The notes beneath the pieces are model-generated. The model did no database searches. It had not been told where the DNA came from and saw only the letters and a list, made by a program, of their open reading frames with translations. Source: Foetidibacter luteolus (GTDB lineage Bacteria; Bacteroidota; Bacteroidia; Chitinophagales; Chitinophagaceae). From it: 64,000 bases of DNA. Below, piece after piece: positions 34,799 to 43,694 of the stretch; positions within the stretch are counted from its first letter, which is position 1, and each line of letters opens with the position of its first letter. The position numbers were made by a program, and so were the translations under genes. Where the stretch lies: positions 1 to 64,000 of the forward strand of contig NZ_VVIP01000072.1 in NCBI RefSeq assembly GCF_009650435.1, given 5' to 3'.

Positions 34799-35533
34799 TT
34801 AATTTATGTTGATGTATGTGTTAATTATAAAGCCATTGTTGTATTGAAACACGTTCTTGTTATCAATTTCCCGGGCAAGCTGCACCGTTTGGTTTAGAAA
34901 GCCGGCTTCGGCCCTTACCGCCTTGCTAAACCTATAGCCAAGCAACAAGGCCACACGGTTTTGGTCAAATACATTCTCGCCAACATTCTTACCAAAGCCT
35001 ATAAAAATTTCATCGTATAGCGCGGTATACAGCTTGTCGTTCAGCGGAACATCCAGCCGGGGCATATACCGAAAACGGTTTAAAAAAATCCAGCTATCCG
35101 GCTTTTCGCTTTGTATGCTGTTAAGGCGGCCCAGCCAGCGTTGCTCAAGCCGCAAACGGTGGCTCAGTGTTGTTTTGCCAACCGGTGTGGTTACCTGTAA
35201 CTGTTCGTAAATGCGGTGTTCAGGAAAATCTTTGGGTACAGCAGCAAGGGAATATTTGCCGTAGGGATAGGTAACAATCCAGCCATAACCAGCCTGCACG
35301 CTTACCTGGCTATTAATTTTGTAGGTAAGCCCAATGCGTGACAGGCTTTGCTGCCAATTGCTGATAAAATCTTCACGCCGCCACTGGTACTCTATATGCC
35401 CGCTAAGTTTGTCAGTAATACGTGGGGAAACAAAAAAAGCGTACCAGCCAATACTGTTGTGTTCGCTTATCCTGCTTTGCGCAAAACCGCAAACGGAAAA
35501 GAACAGGCAAACAGCAAAAATCAATTTCTTCAT
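34799..35533 (-). CDS. DUF2490 outer-membrane protein
   Basis: A 244-residue predicted beta-barrel. The signal peptide is MKKLIFAVCLFFSVCGFAQ. The mature part has alternating aromatic strands (SIGWYAFFVSPRITDKLSGH, EYQWRRED, HRLRLEQRWLGR, FRYMPRLDVPL) and ends in a strand with an aromatic residue near the C-terminus. This pattern is that of DUF2490 proteins, whose role is unknown. It lies 80 bases upstream of pyrH on the same strand and may be read through into it. Confidence 0.85.
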   Translation of the reverse strand: MKKLIFAVCLFFSVCGFAQSRISEHNSIGWYAFFVSPRITDKLSGHIEYQWRREDFISNWQQSLSRIGLTYKINSQVSVQAGYGWIVTYPYGKYSLAAVPKDFPEHRIYEQLQVTTPVGKTTLSHRLRLEQRWLGRLNSIQSEKPDSWIFLNRFRYMPRLDVPLNDKLYTALYDEIFIGFGKNVGENVFDQNRVALLLGYRFSKAVRAEAGFLNQTVQLAREIDNKNVFQYNNGFIINTYININ

Positions 35534-35604
35534 ACGCTTAATAAAGTATCTGGATGAATGATTCGTTTTTATTTCCTTGCCTTACGGCGGGCTTTGCCCT
35601 TTTT

Positions 35605-35666
35605 TTATTATGGGCCCGGCTAAGAATATGAATGAGGCATCGTTGCGTCGCACTCTTGTACTGCAA
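35605..35666 (+). repeat. Dispersed repeat B, copy 10
   Basis: TTATTATGGGCCCGGC arm, then ATGAGGCATCGTTGCGTCGC and ACTCTTGTACTGC. The gap 35534-35860 holds no gene. It also has a GGGCTTTGCCC hairpin with a T-run near 35590-35607 and the word CTTCGACAGGCTCAGGCTGA near 35797-35816, which is a repeat seen in many bacteria. Confidence 0.9.
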
Positions 35667-35860
35667 AGCTTTGCGCAGCAACTAAACCCGCATCCCGCTT
35701 CCCAATGTAATTAAGTTAAGAAACGAATGTCAGGTTGAGTCCAGAAATTCCGGGGCGAAACCGGAGTATGCAAGCTGCGTTTTCGCCAACGCCGCCTTCG
35801 ACAGGCTCAGGCTGACAGCTTAATTTAATAACATTGTCCCGCTTCCTTTCGGGGCCATAC

Positions 35861-36319
35861 TTACATGCAGGCCATCTTGCCAACCCTTCTTGCATGGCGG
35901 CCGCCTTCAAACGCAGTTGTAATAAAAGTTTCCACAAATTGCAACGCTTCTTCAACGGAAATAAACCTGGCAGGCAGGCAAATAACATTGGCATTGTTGT
36001 GCAGGCGTACCAGTTTGGCTACCTCATTGTGCCACACAAGCCCGGCACTAATGCCCTGGTGTTTGTTGGCCGTTATGGCCACACCATTGGCACTGCCGCA
36101 AAGTAAAATACCGAAAGATGCCACACCTGTTTCAACAGCGGTAGCTACGGGGTGGGCAAAGTCAGGATAATCAACAGAGTCCGCAGAATCCGTTCCAAAA
36201 TCGGTTACCTGCCAGCCTTTTTCGCGAAGCCAGTTTTTAATAGGCTCTTTGTAATCAAACCCGGCATGGTCGCAACCTATGGCTATTGGTTTGCTAATGT
36301 CAAAAACGGATGTGCTCAT
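35861..36319 (-). CDS. rpiB: Ribose-5-phosphate isomerase B
   Basis: A 152-residue RpiB that interconverts ribose 5-phosphate and ribulose 5-phosphate in the pentose phosphate pathway. IAIGCDHAGFDYK near 11-23 binds phosphate, and LLCGSANGVAI near 71-81 carries the catalytic cysteine. HNNANVICLPAR near 107-118 and the C-terminal GGRHARRVGKM follow. The frame is open 27 codons upstream through a Lys-rich stretch, so I start at MSTSVFD. It follows tatC by 37 bases and is probably cotranscribed. Confidence 0.95.
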   Translation of the reverse strand: MSTSVFDISKPIAIGCDHAGFDYKEPIKNWLREKGWQVTDFGTDSADSVDYPDFAHPVATAVETGVASFGILLCGSANGVAITANKHQGISAGLVWHNEVAKLVRLHNNANVICLPARFISVEEALQFVETFITTAFEGGRHARRVGKMACM

Positions 36320-36356
36320 GATATTGTATTTTAAAACTTTATTTGCCGTTGTTTTC

Positions 36357-37205
36357 TTAGCTCCACTCTTCGCTTTCTTTCTCCATTTTCTTGTATACAC
36401 GTGAGGATATGAGAACGCTCAACTGGTATAAAAGGAACAGTGGGATAAATACAATTAGCTGGCTCATCCAGTCTGGGCTGGGTGTTATTACGGCAGCCAC
36501 AATCAATATCACAACAATAGCAAATTTGCGGGAACGCTTAAGCAGGCCGGGGGTAATTATGCCTATACGGGTAAGTGCGAATGACAATACAGGAAGTTCA
36601 AAGGCAAGGCCACAACCCAGTACAATATTGGTAAGATTATCCAGGTAGTCATTTATGGTAGGTTTAGTTTCAACCATAAAGCCCAGTTTAAAACTTGTAA
36701 GAAAATTAAAAGTAAAGGGGCCAAGTATAAAATAACCGAAAGCCGCACCTAAAAAAAAGAAAAATGATACCCAAAAAATAATAAACCTCGTATTCTTTAC
36801 TTCCTTAGGTTTCAATGCTGGTTTCACAAATCGCCAGAACTCCCAGAAAACATACGGAAAAGCGGCAATGAATGCTCCAATGAAAGATATGGAAATAGCA
36901 CTGAGAAACTGCCCGCCAACAACGGTGGTTTGCAATATCACCTTTACCGGCGGCATACAAAGCGCATCACCAATATGCAACCAATGGCTAAAGTCGCAGA
37001 GTGCTTTATAGCTAACAAAACTCGGGTTGATGGGCCCTGCGATTATATTTTCATATACCCAGCGGATGTTGATGAAAATAATAACGGCCATCACCAGTAT
37101 TACGATAACCGAACGGATAATATGCCAGCGAAGTTCTTCAAGATGGTCAACAAACGCCATCTCCTGTTTTTCGCCACTTCTTCTGCCTAAAAATGATTTT
37201 GCCAT
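36357..37205 (-). CDS. tatC: Sec-independent protein translocase subunit TatC
   Basis: A 282-residue inner-membrane protein of the twin-arginine translocation system, which exports folded proteins. It has six membrane helices. The N-terminal MAFVDHLEELRWHIIRS signature is near residues 16-32, and FWRFVKPALKPKEVK near 122-136. It has the extra length between the first two helices usual in Bacteroidota. tatA is not adjacent. A matching -7 box lies 28 bases upstream. Confidence 0.97.
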   Translation of the reverse strand: MAKSFLGRRSGEKQEMAFVDHLEELRWHIIRSVIVILVMAVIIFINIRWVYENIIAGPINPSFVSYKALCDFSHWLHIGDALCMPPVKVILQTTVVGGQFLSAISISFIGAFIAAFPYVFWEFWRFVKPALKPKEVKNTRFIIFWVSFFFFLGAAFGYFILGPFTFNFLTSFKLGFMVETKPTINDYLDNLTNIVLGCGLAFELPVLSFALTRIGIITPGLLKRSRKFAIVVILIVAAVITPSPDWMSQLIVFIPLFLLYQLSVLISSRVYKKMEKESEEWS

Positions 37206-37232
37206 TACGTTTATACCCCTTAATCAGGCAGG

Positions 37233-37240
37233 CAAAGTTA
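37233..37240 (-). promoter_or_regulatory. Putative -7 element for tatC-rpiB
   Basis: TAACTTTG on the minus strand matches TAnnTTTG, 27-28 bases before the tatC ATG. An ATTG lies 15 bases farther upstream, a short spacing for a -33 box. Confidence 0.5.
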
Positions 37241-37453
37241 ACTGTATGGAATATTCAATCGCTAAAAAGATGGTGAATTGTAAGGGGGGTAAGGTGATTG
37301 GCAAATTGGTAGTAGTAAATGTTTGGCTTTTAATGTGGAAAGTAATTGTAATCAGCCGGTTAGAACAATCAACCATCACAGGCAGAAGGCAAATAAAACG
37401 AGGCTGACAGGTTTCTTGCCTACAGGAAATTTGGTGGCAGAGTACCGCTACGG

Positions 37454-37478
37454 CAGCCTGTAATCAAAAAACAGGCTG
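37454..37478 (-). terminator. Possible terminator after the CNNM gene
   Basis: An 8-bp stem CAGCCTGT / ACAGGCTG with a 9-base loop, immediately beyond the gene stop. There is no good T-run, so it may act by another route or only stabilise the 3' end. Confidence 0.4.
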
Positions 37479-37481
37479 GCT

Positions 37482-38744
37482 TTATCTCAGCACCTTCATC
37501 TTAACCATTTCAATGCGGGTATCGCTTACATTCAGCACATCAAATTCGTAACGCTCAATAATAATTCTTTCCTTTAACCGTGGTATGGTTTCGTGGGCAT
37601 TGATAATATAGCCAGAGAGTGTTTCTGATTCATTTTCCGGGAACTCAAAATCGTACTTGCCTTTCAGGTAATCCAACTCCAGCCGGCCGGAAAAAATAAA
37701 CTCGTTTTCGGCAATCTGCTTTTCTACAAACTCTTCTGTATCGTATTCATCCTTTATTTCCCCAAAAATCTCTTCCAGTACATCTTCCATGGTTACAATA
37801 CCGGCGGTACCGCCAAATTCATCCACCACCCAGGCTACACTTTTACCTTCTTTGGAAAACTTGGTGATGAGGTCCATAGCGCTCATGCTTTCAGGAACGG
37901 CGGGTATGGGCAGTAAAACCGCTTCCAGGCTGGCTGGCTTTTTAAACAGGTCAAGCTGGTGAACGTAGCCTTGTATATTATCAATATTCTCTTTATACAC
38001 TACTATTTTACTGAGCTTGGTATCAATAAAATGCTTTTTTACTTCTGCGATACTTGTGTTTATTTCCACCGCTTCAATTTCTGTACGTGGCACAAGGCAC
38101 TGGCGAATTTTGACAGCAGGCAACGAAAGTGCGTTTTTATATAAATCGTTGTTCAGCTCGTCATTACTCTCATCCTGCTGCTCTATCTGCTGCAAAAAAT
38201 GTTGCAGGTCAATACTTGAAAAAGCGTCTTTATCCTTTACCCGTACATTAAACAGGTTTTTGAGTATCCACTGGCTGATGTTTACAAAAACTACAGCTAT
38301 CCAGTAAAAAAAACTATGAAAGAAATTGATTACCGGTGCAAAAAAATTAAGCAATGCATCATTCTTAGCCCTGAAAATGGCTTTAGGCAAAAACTCCCCG
38401 AAAATGAGCACAACAAATGCGGATACGAGAGTATTGAGTAACAGTTGCAGATAAGAGCCGCCGCCGAAATTTAAGTACGACCATAATGTATTGCTTAGCC
38501 TGCTGAACAACAGGGCAAAAATTACCAGGAAGGCGTTAAACCCAATGAGGCAGGTGCCCAGGAATTTGGCAGGCTCTTCCATAAAATGAGAAAGCAATAT
38601 GCCGCTTTTTTTTCCTTGTTTTTTGCGAAGTTCTATACCCAGTTTATTGGCGCTGATAAACGCTATTTCCAGCCCGCCAAAGAAGCCGATAAACAGCAGT
38701 GTTATCACCAGCAGTATTAAGGTGTACATGTCGTTCATACCCAA
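37482..38744 (-). CDS. CNNM/CorC-HlyC family membrane protein with CBS domains
   Basis: A 420-residue protein. The N-terminal CNNM domain has about four membrane segments (1-190, FFGGLEIAFISANKLGIELR with the small-residue motif of the family). A CBS pair follows (about 200-325; PRTEIEAVEI, VVDEFGGTAGIVTMEDVLEEI), and a CorC/HlyC-associated domain closes it (340-415). Members act in Mg2+ or Co2+ efflux. Next to coaX and lptC in Bacteroidota the related GldE supports gliding; the sequence alone does not decide. It is separated from lptC by a 279-bp gap with repeat A. Confidence 0.88.
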   Translation of the reverse strand: MGMNDMYTLILLVITLLFIGFFGGLEIAFISANKLGIELRKKQGKKSGILLSHFMEEPAKFLGTCLIGFNAFLVIFALLFSRLSNTLWSYLNFGGGSYLQLLLNTLVSAFVVLIFGEFLPKAIFRAKNDALLNFFAPVINFFHSFFYWIAVVFVNISQWILKNLFNVRVKDKDAFSSIDLQHFLQQIEQQDESNDELNNDLYKNALSLPAVKIRQCLVPRTEIEAVEINTSIAEVKKHFIDTKLSKIVVYKENIDNIQGYVHQLDLFKKPASLEAVLLPIPAVPESMSAMDLITKFSKEGKSVAWVVDEFGGTAGIVTMEDVLEEIFGEIKDEYDTEEFVEKQIAENEFIFSGRLELDYLKGKYDFEFPENESETLSGYIINAHETIPRLKERIIIERYEFDVLNVSDTRIEMVKMKVLR

Positions 38745-38852
38745 ATATAGTGTTTTACCGGTTTGCCAAATATGGTTGTCGAAGGTTTAATGCTTACTGT
38801 TTTTGTATTGGCACAGCAACCTGCCTTCAAAAAAATGAGCCTGTTACACTTT

Positions 38853-39010
38853 GGGTGAGGGATTGAAGCACAACCATCGTCAAAGCAACTAAACGTTGCT
38901 TTGACGATGGTTGCGGACGCAGTCCCCCCGCTGAAGGTGTTGCGCGGTGGCTTTGTGGCGGAATAGGAGCGGAAAGCCCGACCCCTTGCGATAGCTTGGG
39001 GGCACCCCCT
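38853..39010 (+). repeat. Dispersed repeat A, copy 5, with an inserted hairpin
   Basis: Starts GGGTGAGGGATTGAAGCA and ends GGGGGCACCCCCT like the others, but carries extra sequence. A perfect 19-bp inverted repeat (CAACCATCGTCAAAGCAAC, 38871-38889, with its complement at 38895-38913) has a 5-base loop. The hairpin also occurs, decayed, in the copy near 60.8 kb. Confidence 0.9.
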
Positions 39011-39023
39011 GAAAATAATATTG

Positions 39024-39599
39024 TTATTCCGTAAGCCCGCTATCGGCGTAGTTGAAGAAAGTGTTAGGTTGAATTTTAAAAATGGTCCATTTGCTGAAAT
39101 CCTGTTTTGCCGTAAGGCCAATACCGTTGGTTGTTTCGCCAAAAGGTTTATGAATGGAAACCTTTTTATCTGTGGAAAAACTCTCCTTGCTTTTATCCCA
39201 CCAAAGGTCATCGCAAAACAGGGTGTCGCCTTTTACATTAAATACTACAACACTGTCTTTTAAATACACTTTATCCTGGTTGTCGAGGTATTGGCCGTAT
39301 TTGGCAAAAAGCTGGCTTTCTACTTTAAGGGTGCTGTCGTAAAAATCAACGTGCAGGGTTTTGGGAAAGGTAAAACGGGGTGTATCCTGGTAACGCAGCA
39401 TAAGAGGGGCTGTAAGTTTGGCTTTTACACGGCCCACTTCGCTAAGGTAGCTTACCATATTGTACACTTCATCAATACCAGGCTTTTTCTTGCCAAGCGC
39501 ATGAACGTCTTTAATATCGTTTTCGCAGGCGCATAAAAAAAGGCAGCCTGTAATAAAAGCTGCCGCAAAATATAGTTGTCGTAAAAACCTGTTATTCAT
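39024..39599 (-). CDS. lptC: LPS export periplasmic protein LptC (lipoprotein form)
   Basis: A 191-residue protein of the LptC family, which links the LptBFG transporter to the LptA bridge and carries LPS across the periplasm. It starts with a lipoprotein signal (GCLFLCAC, Cys at about residue 25), not the membrane helix of E. coli LptC. The beta-jellyroll body has VGRVKAKLTAPLMLRY, FYDSTLKVESQLFAKYGQY and DNQDKVYLKDSVVVFN. Its ATG overlaps the stop of the upstream outer-membrane gene by 8 bases (ATGAATAA), so translation is probably coupled. Confidence 0.92.
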   Translation of the reverse strand: MNNRFLRQLYFAAAFITGCLFLCACENDIKDVHALGKKKPGIDEVYNMVSYLSEVGRVKAKLTAPLMLRYQDTPRFTFPKTLHVDFYDSTLKVESQLFAKYGQYLDNQDKVYLKDSVVVFNVKGDTLFCDDLWWDKSKESFSTDKKVSIHKPFGETTNGIGLTAKQDFSKWTIFKIQPNTFFNYADSGLTE

Positions 39600-40959
39600 A
39601 TTTGCGCTTGATGAACCAAACATCGCTCAAAGATAACCCAACGGAAAACCTGAAAAAGCTTTCTGTTATATTATTAACGTTACTGCCACGCTTGCCCCAT
39701 TCAAACGAAGTATTGATGAGCGTAAACTGGTTATCGAAGGATCTTCTTTTGCGGATATTAAAGCCAAAGCCTGCTGTAAATGCAAACACTTTTAACTCAT
39801 TACCATCGGCATTGATAAAATCTTTGCCGGTGTAAAAGCCAACACGATAGGTAGAACGTGCAAACATGCTTTTGTCTGAAAAAGGATTGTTGGGCGTAAG
39901 CGAAGCGCCGGTGCGGAACATGTGGTTATTGATCAACTCGTCTTTAGCGCCATAAAAGCGGTAATCGCTCCACTGGGCTTTATTGTATTCAACAGCTACG
40001 CTCCATTTATCATAAGTGCTAAAACCGTCTGATATCTTTTTAATGAACGAAAGGCCGCCACGCACCGTTTGCGGCAATTTTATTTTGCCATCTTCCGCCT
40101 GCTGGTACTCTATGGTATCAATGGTTCTTACACCACCGCTTTGATCGTATTCAAAGGTTTCTGTAAGCACGTCGGTTTCCGCATTCAGCGTATTGCCCAA
40201 CGTTCCAAAAGCGCCGACACGCATTAACAGCGTAGAGGTGGTGTTTTTTATTTTATCTTCTTTCTTTTTCAGCTTGATATCGTATTGAAGGCCGCCGTTT
40301 AAAAAGAGGCCACGGTAAGTAGTGGTGGTGGCACGGTTGCCTTTGTAGAAGTAAACACTGTCTACGGGAGCGGTGCGTGTATTGGTTTGCTTGCGCCCAA
40401 AATCAACCCCCACATTAAAGCCAATGCTCAGTGAATTTTTGAACCTTTTGCCCAACCCCCAGAAAAATTCATTCATGCCGCCGTTGCCTTCGTACAAAGT
40501 TTGTAACCGTGTTGTGCCGCCAATGGGTGGCTGTGTAGTATCTACAATGCTATAGTTTACCCTTGTAACAGGCCTGAAGCCCAATGCCATACCCCAGCCT
40601 TTTCCCCGGCTTAGCGGTATGCCCAGTATTACGTAATTGGGAATAAAGTTGGTGGAGGTGTATTTATCAACCGGGTTGGCCAGCCGAAGCGTACGGCGGT
40701 CTATGGCAAAACCTAAATCGTAGGTAACCAATGCTATGCTGCCATAAGAAGCCGGGTTAGAAACGTTGATGGCTTGTCCATCCGCATAAGTGGTAGTTAT
40801 TCCGCCGTATGATTTTGTTGCAACATGCTGGTTAGCATATTCTTCGCCTATACCGTAACGGGAATATGGGGAGTTTTCCTGGGCCAGAAGATTAGAAAAA
40901 ACAAACAGTGTAAGAACAAAAAGAGCACTATGTTTATTAATTGAACTCGCTGATAGCAT
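39592..40959 (-). CDS. Predicted outer-membrane beta-barrel protein
   Basis: A 455-residue protein with a signal peptide ending near LLAQ and a start of the mature part (ENSPYSRYGIGE) that is typical of a Bacteroidota family often found between coaX and lptC. Strand-rich regions with glycine and aromatic residues fill the rest, and the last strand ends in FIKRKYE. The fold may be FadL/PorV-like. It overlaps coaX by 23 bases and lptC by 8, so the three are one translational unit. The link to LptC suggests a role in LPS or outer-membrane biogenesis (inference). Confidence 0.8.
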   Translation of the reverse strand: MLSASSINKHSALFVLTLFVFSNLLAQENSPYSRYGIGEEYANQHVATKSYGGITTTYADGQAINVSNPASYGSIALVTYDLGFAIDRRTLRLANPVDKYTSTNFIPNYVILGIPLSRGKGWGMALGFRPVTRVNYSIVDTTQPPIGGTTRLQTLYEGNGGMNEFFWGLGKRFKNSLSIGFNVGVDFGRKQTNTRTAPVDSVYFYKGNRATTTTYRGLFLNGGLQYDIKLKKKEDKIKNTTSTLLMRVGAFGTLGNTLNAETDVLTETFEYDQSGGVRTIDTIEYQQAEDGKIKLPQTVRGGLSFIKKISDGFSTYDKWSVAVEYNKAQWSDYRFYGAKDELINNHMFRTGASLTPNNPFSDKSMFARSTYRVGFYTGKDFINADGNELKVFAFTAGFGFNIRKRRSFDNQFTLINTSFEWGKRGSNVNNITESFFRFSVGLSLSDVWFIKRKYE

Positions 40960-41659
40960 ACAAACCTTTATAGATTAAATAAGGGTCTGCAAATATCTTC
41001 TTTTTGAGATGCGGCACAAAAAAGGGCATATCACCTCCGGTTAAAAGCACGTTAAAATCACTGTACCTTTCCTCATATTCCTCTATAATTCCGTCAATTT
41101 CCTTGCTTATCCCCAATATTACGCCGCTTAACATGTTGGTGCGTGTATCGTAACCTACCAGCGGAAAGTTCCAGTCTGGCTTGACCAGCGGCAACAGGGC
41201 GGTATGATCGTGCATGGCTTTAAAGCGCATTTCCAGCCCCGGCGAAATGCTACCACCCAGGAATTCATGAAATTTATTAACGAAGTTGTATGTAATGCAG
41301 GAGCCAAGCCCGATTACCAGGTTGTGCTTTTTAGGGTGCAGGTGCACAGCGGCTGTAACCAGTGCCAGCCTGTCTGCGCCAATGGTTTCAGGTTTGCCCA
41401 CCGGTGTGGTAACGGGCAGCTTGCTAAGATGGCCAAGCTTGTGAAATGCACTGTTTGCAGCCAGCAGCGTTTCAATTTCAGGATTATGCTTAATAACCGA
41501 TGAAAGCAAGGTCTTGTAAGGTTTGTACTCATTCAGCACTTGCTGAACACTGCTTACAGAGTCATCGTTCAGCACTATTACATCTTTCAGCAGCGCATCG
41601 TTAAAAACGGCACATTTAAGGCGTGTATTTCCAAAATCGAAGCAGAGGGTGGTTTGCAT
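40937..41659 (-). CDS. coaX: Type III pantothenate kinase
   Basis: A 240-residue CoaX that phosphorylates pantothenate, the first step of coenzyme A synthesis. It has the actin-like phosphate motif CFDFGNTRLKCAVF (5-18), the TIGADRLAL motif (GADRLAL near 93-99), and GLGSCITYNFV near 116-126. Type III enzymes need a monovalent cation and are not inhibited by CoA. First gene of the coaX-OMP-lptC unit. A TAATTTAG element, one mismatch from consensus, lies 17 bases upstream. Confidence 0.95.
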   Translation of the reverse strand: MQTTLCFDFGNTRLKCAVFNDALLKDVIVLNDDSVSSVQQVLNEYKPYKTLLSSVIKHNPEIETLLAANSAFHKLGHLSKLPVTTPVGKPETIGADRLALVTAAVHLHPKKHNLVIGLGSCITYNFVNKFHEFLGGSISPGLEMRFKAMHDHTALLPLVKPDWNFPLVGYDTRTNMLSGVILGISKEIDGIIEEYEERYSDFNVLLTGGDMPFFVPHLKKKIFADPYLIYKGLYAISEFN

Positions 41660-42043
41660 ACAATGGTAAAGCCGCTAAATTAGGGAGTGATGTTGGGTTT
41701 GTACGGAAAATTTTATTGAACAATTTTTTATGTACTTAGCAGGATTACTACTATCTCAAGCAGGAAGGTTGTTTCCAATCCTGCTGCGTTGACACGCAGG
41801 ATTGCTCACTTGTACACCTTTAGCACTACTCAACATAGTGCAACAACTTTGCTTATTCCATGCCCTGTTATTTGATAATTGCTGGTTTATAATTATTGGT
41901 TTGGCTACCCTATCCGGGCTAAAAAGATGCCATGAAAAACCAGCCGTACAAGTGAGTGACACAACAGGCGATGCCATAAAATACCACAGGCGGGAACCAA
42001 ATAAATATGAATTATACGGGATGATGATAATTACTGTGCATAG
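41660..42043. other. 384-bp gap with repeat B and small dyads
   Basis: No gene is supported. Besides repeat B copy 11, the part 41740-41800 has the words GCAGGATTAC, AATCCTGCTGCG and CGCAGGATTGC, which form nested short dyads, and GCTCACTTGTACAC looks like a much-decayed B core. Confidence 0.6.
41909..41997 (-). repeat. Dispersed repeat B, copy 11 (GTGTCAC subtype, inverted)
   Basis: Core CGTACAAGTGAGTGACACAA at 41945-41964, followed by GCGATGCCATAAAATACCAC, identical to the tail of copy 7, and preceded by AAAAAGATGCCATGAAAAAC, close to the same part of copy 2. Confidence 0.9.
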
Positions 42044-42685
42044 CTACAAGTTAAACCCTTTAAGCTCCTTAAAATGGCCGTTTAGCTGAATTTTTTCTTT
42101 AAGGTTGTCTATGCCGCCAATAATGGGTATTACCTTGTTCAGGTGGCGTTTTAGGTACTCCAGGCGTTGGTCTTCCAGCAAAAGGCCAAGCAGTTCATAT
42201 TCTTCCTGCAACGACAGGCCGGCATGGTGTGCCACATCGTAACTTACCAACTCATCATCCGGCTTTTTAAAATCTTTGGTAACCTTTAGCAGCTTATGCA
42301 GTTCTCTTATTGACATCATGATGCGGCGCATCATCCTTAGGTTTTTTGTGTCAACCGTATCAGGATAGTTAACAATGGCGCCGCTGTACAATTTATCGGG
42401 TATGCTTTTAATAATCTCAAGGATATTAAAAATGCGCAGCCCCTCTGTACGTATGTCCATCCTGCCGTCTTCATATACCTCCACTATTTCGGTTACACGT
42501 ACCAGCGTGCCCATATCGGCAACCTTGTTATCAATAACAGAAGGGATGCCAAAGAGCTTATTGTCTTTGTAACACTCGTTAACCAGTTGTTTGTAACGCT
42601 CTTCAAAAATGTGCAGGTTTAACTGCTCGCCTGGGTAAACAACAATATTGAGCGGAAATATGGGAATAAAATTTATCATACGCAC
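42044..42685 (-). CDS. Lon N-terminal (LAN) domain protein
   Basis: A 213-residue protein made only of the substrate-binding domain of Lon protease. It starts FIPIFPLNIVVYPGEQLNLHI, the typical beginning, has IFEERYKQLVNEC near 27-39, and lacks the AAA+ and peptidase domains. Stand-alone LAN proteins exist in many bacteria and may act as adaptors; the role is unclear. It is the only gene between coaX and the glycosyltransferase block. Confidence 0.9.
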   Translation of the reverse strand: MRMINFIPIFPLNIVVYPGEQLNLHIFEERYKQLVNECYKDNKLFGIPSVIDNKVADMGTLVRVTEIVEVYEDGRMDIRTEGLRIFNILEIIKSIPDKLYSGAIVNYPDTVDTKNLRMMRRIMMSIRELHKLLKVTKDFKKPDDELVSYDVAHHAGLSLQEEYELLGLLLEDQRLEYLKRHLNKVIPIIGGIDNLKEKIQLNGHFKELKGFNL

Positions 42686-42789
42686 CTGCTAAGTAATGCA
42701 AATTAAATTTTTCAGCATTTGTTTTTCTTAATTACAATATAAAATCGAAGCGGTTTCCTTTCTTTGTGCAAATACCATTACCATAAGGC

Positions 42790-43659
42790 ATGAAAATAAG
42801 TGGCTTTACCATTATTAAGAACGCGGTTGCCAACGATTACCCGGTTGTGGAAGCCATTACATCCATACTGCCGGTGGTAGATGAAATGATTGTACTGGTG
42901 GGTGACTGCAGCGATGATACCGAAGCCCTTATAAGAAGCATTAAGAGCGATAAAATAAAGATTCACCATTCCGTTTGGGACCCTGCTTTAAGAAAAGGCG
43001 GCGCCGTACTTGCTGTAGAAACAGACAAGGCTTTTAACCTGGTTGACCCTGAGAGCACCTGGGCTTTTTACATTCAAAGTGATGAAGTGGTGCATGAAAA
43101 ATATCACCAGGCAATACTGGACGGGTGCAGGGCATACGAACACGATACCCGTGTACAGGGCCTGCTGTTTAAATATCTTCACTTTTTTGGCACTTACGAT
43201 TATGTGGGCGATAGCCGTAAATGGTACAGCCATGAAGTGCGCATCATCCGAAACGATAAGCGCATACAGTCTTATAAAGACGCACAGGGTTTTCGCATTA
43301 ACAACAATAAAATTGCCGTAAAATCTATAGATGCCTGCATTTATCACTATGGCTGGGTAAAAAGCCCGGAACAAATGATAAAGAAACAAAAGAACAGCAG
43401 CGTGTATTGGCATTCTGATGAAGAGATAGCGGGATGGCTGGCATCTAACGATGTATTTGATTTTACGCAGTTCGACAGCCTTCAAAAGTTTACCGGCACC
43501 CACCCGGCTGTTATGCAGCAACGCATTGCCACAAAAAACTGGAACCTGCAACTGGATGTGTCTAAAAAGAAGTTTTCCCTGAAAAATAAGTTACTCTACA
43601 TTTTTGAAAAGCTCACCGGCATACGGTTGTTCGATTTCAGGAACTACCGCAAAATTTAG
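42790..43659 (+). CDS. Glycosyltransferase family 2-like protein
   Basis: A 289-residue GT-A-type enzyme. The N-terminal fold has SGFTIIKNAV, then PVVDEMIVLVGDCSDDTEAL near 28-47, and IQSDEVV near 93-99 in place of the DxD metal site. The C-terminal part has HYGWVKSPEQMIKKQKN and a basic end, which suggests contact with membrane lipid or LPS. It opens the block of LPS/glycan genes and converges on the GT9 gene. Confidence 0.85.
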   Translation: MKISGFTIIKNAVANDYPVVEAITSILPVVDEMIVLVGDCSDDTEALIRSIKSDKIKIHHSVWDPALRKGGAVLAVETDKAFNLVDPESTWAFYIQSDEVVHEKYHQAILDGCRAYEHDTRVQGLLFKYLHFFGTYDYVGDSRKWYSHEVRIIRNDKRIQSYKDAQGFRINNNKIAVKSIDACIYHYGWVKSPEQMIKKQKNSSVYWHSDEEIAGWLASNDVFDFTQFDSLQKFTGTHPAVMQQRIATKNWNLQLDVSKKKFSLKNKLLYIFEKLTGIRLFDFRNYRKI

Positions 43660-43694
43660 AGCTTTCTTTAAACAGTTTTTTGTTGTTGAGCTCC

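Noticed and set aside
35797..35816. Functional regulatory site at CTTCGACAGGCTCAGGCTGA
   Set aside because: This word occurs as a repeat in many bacterial genomes; a single copy here gives no evidence of local regulation.
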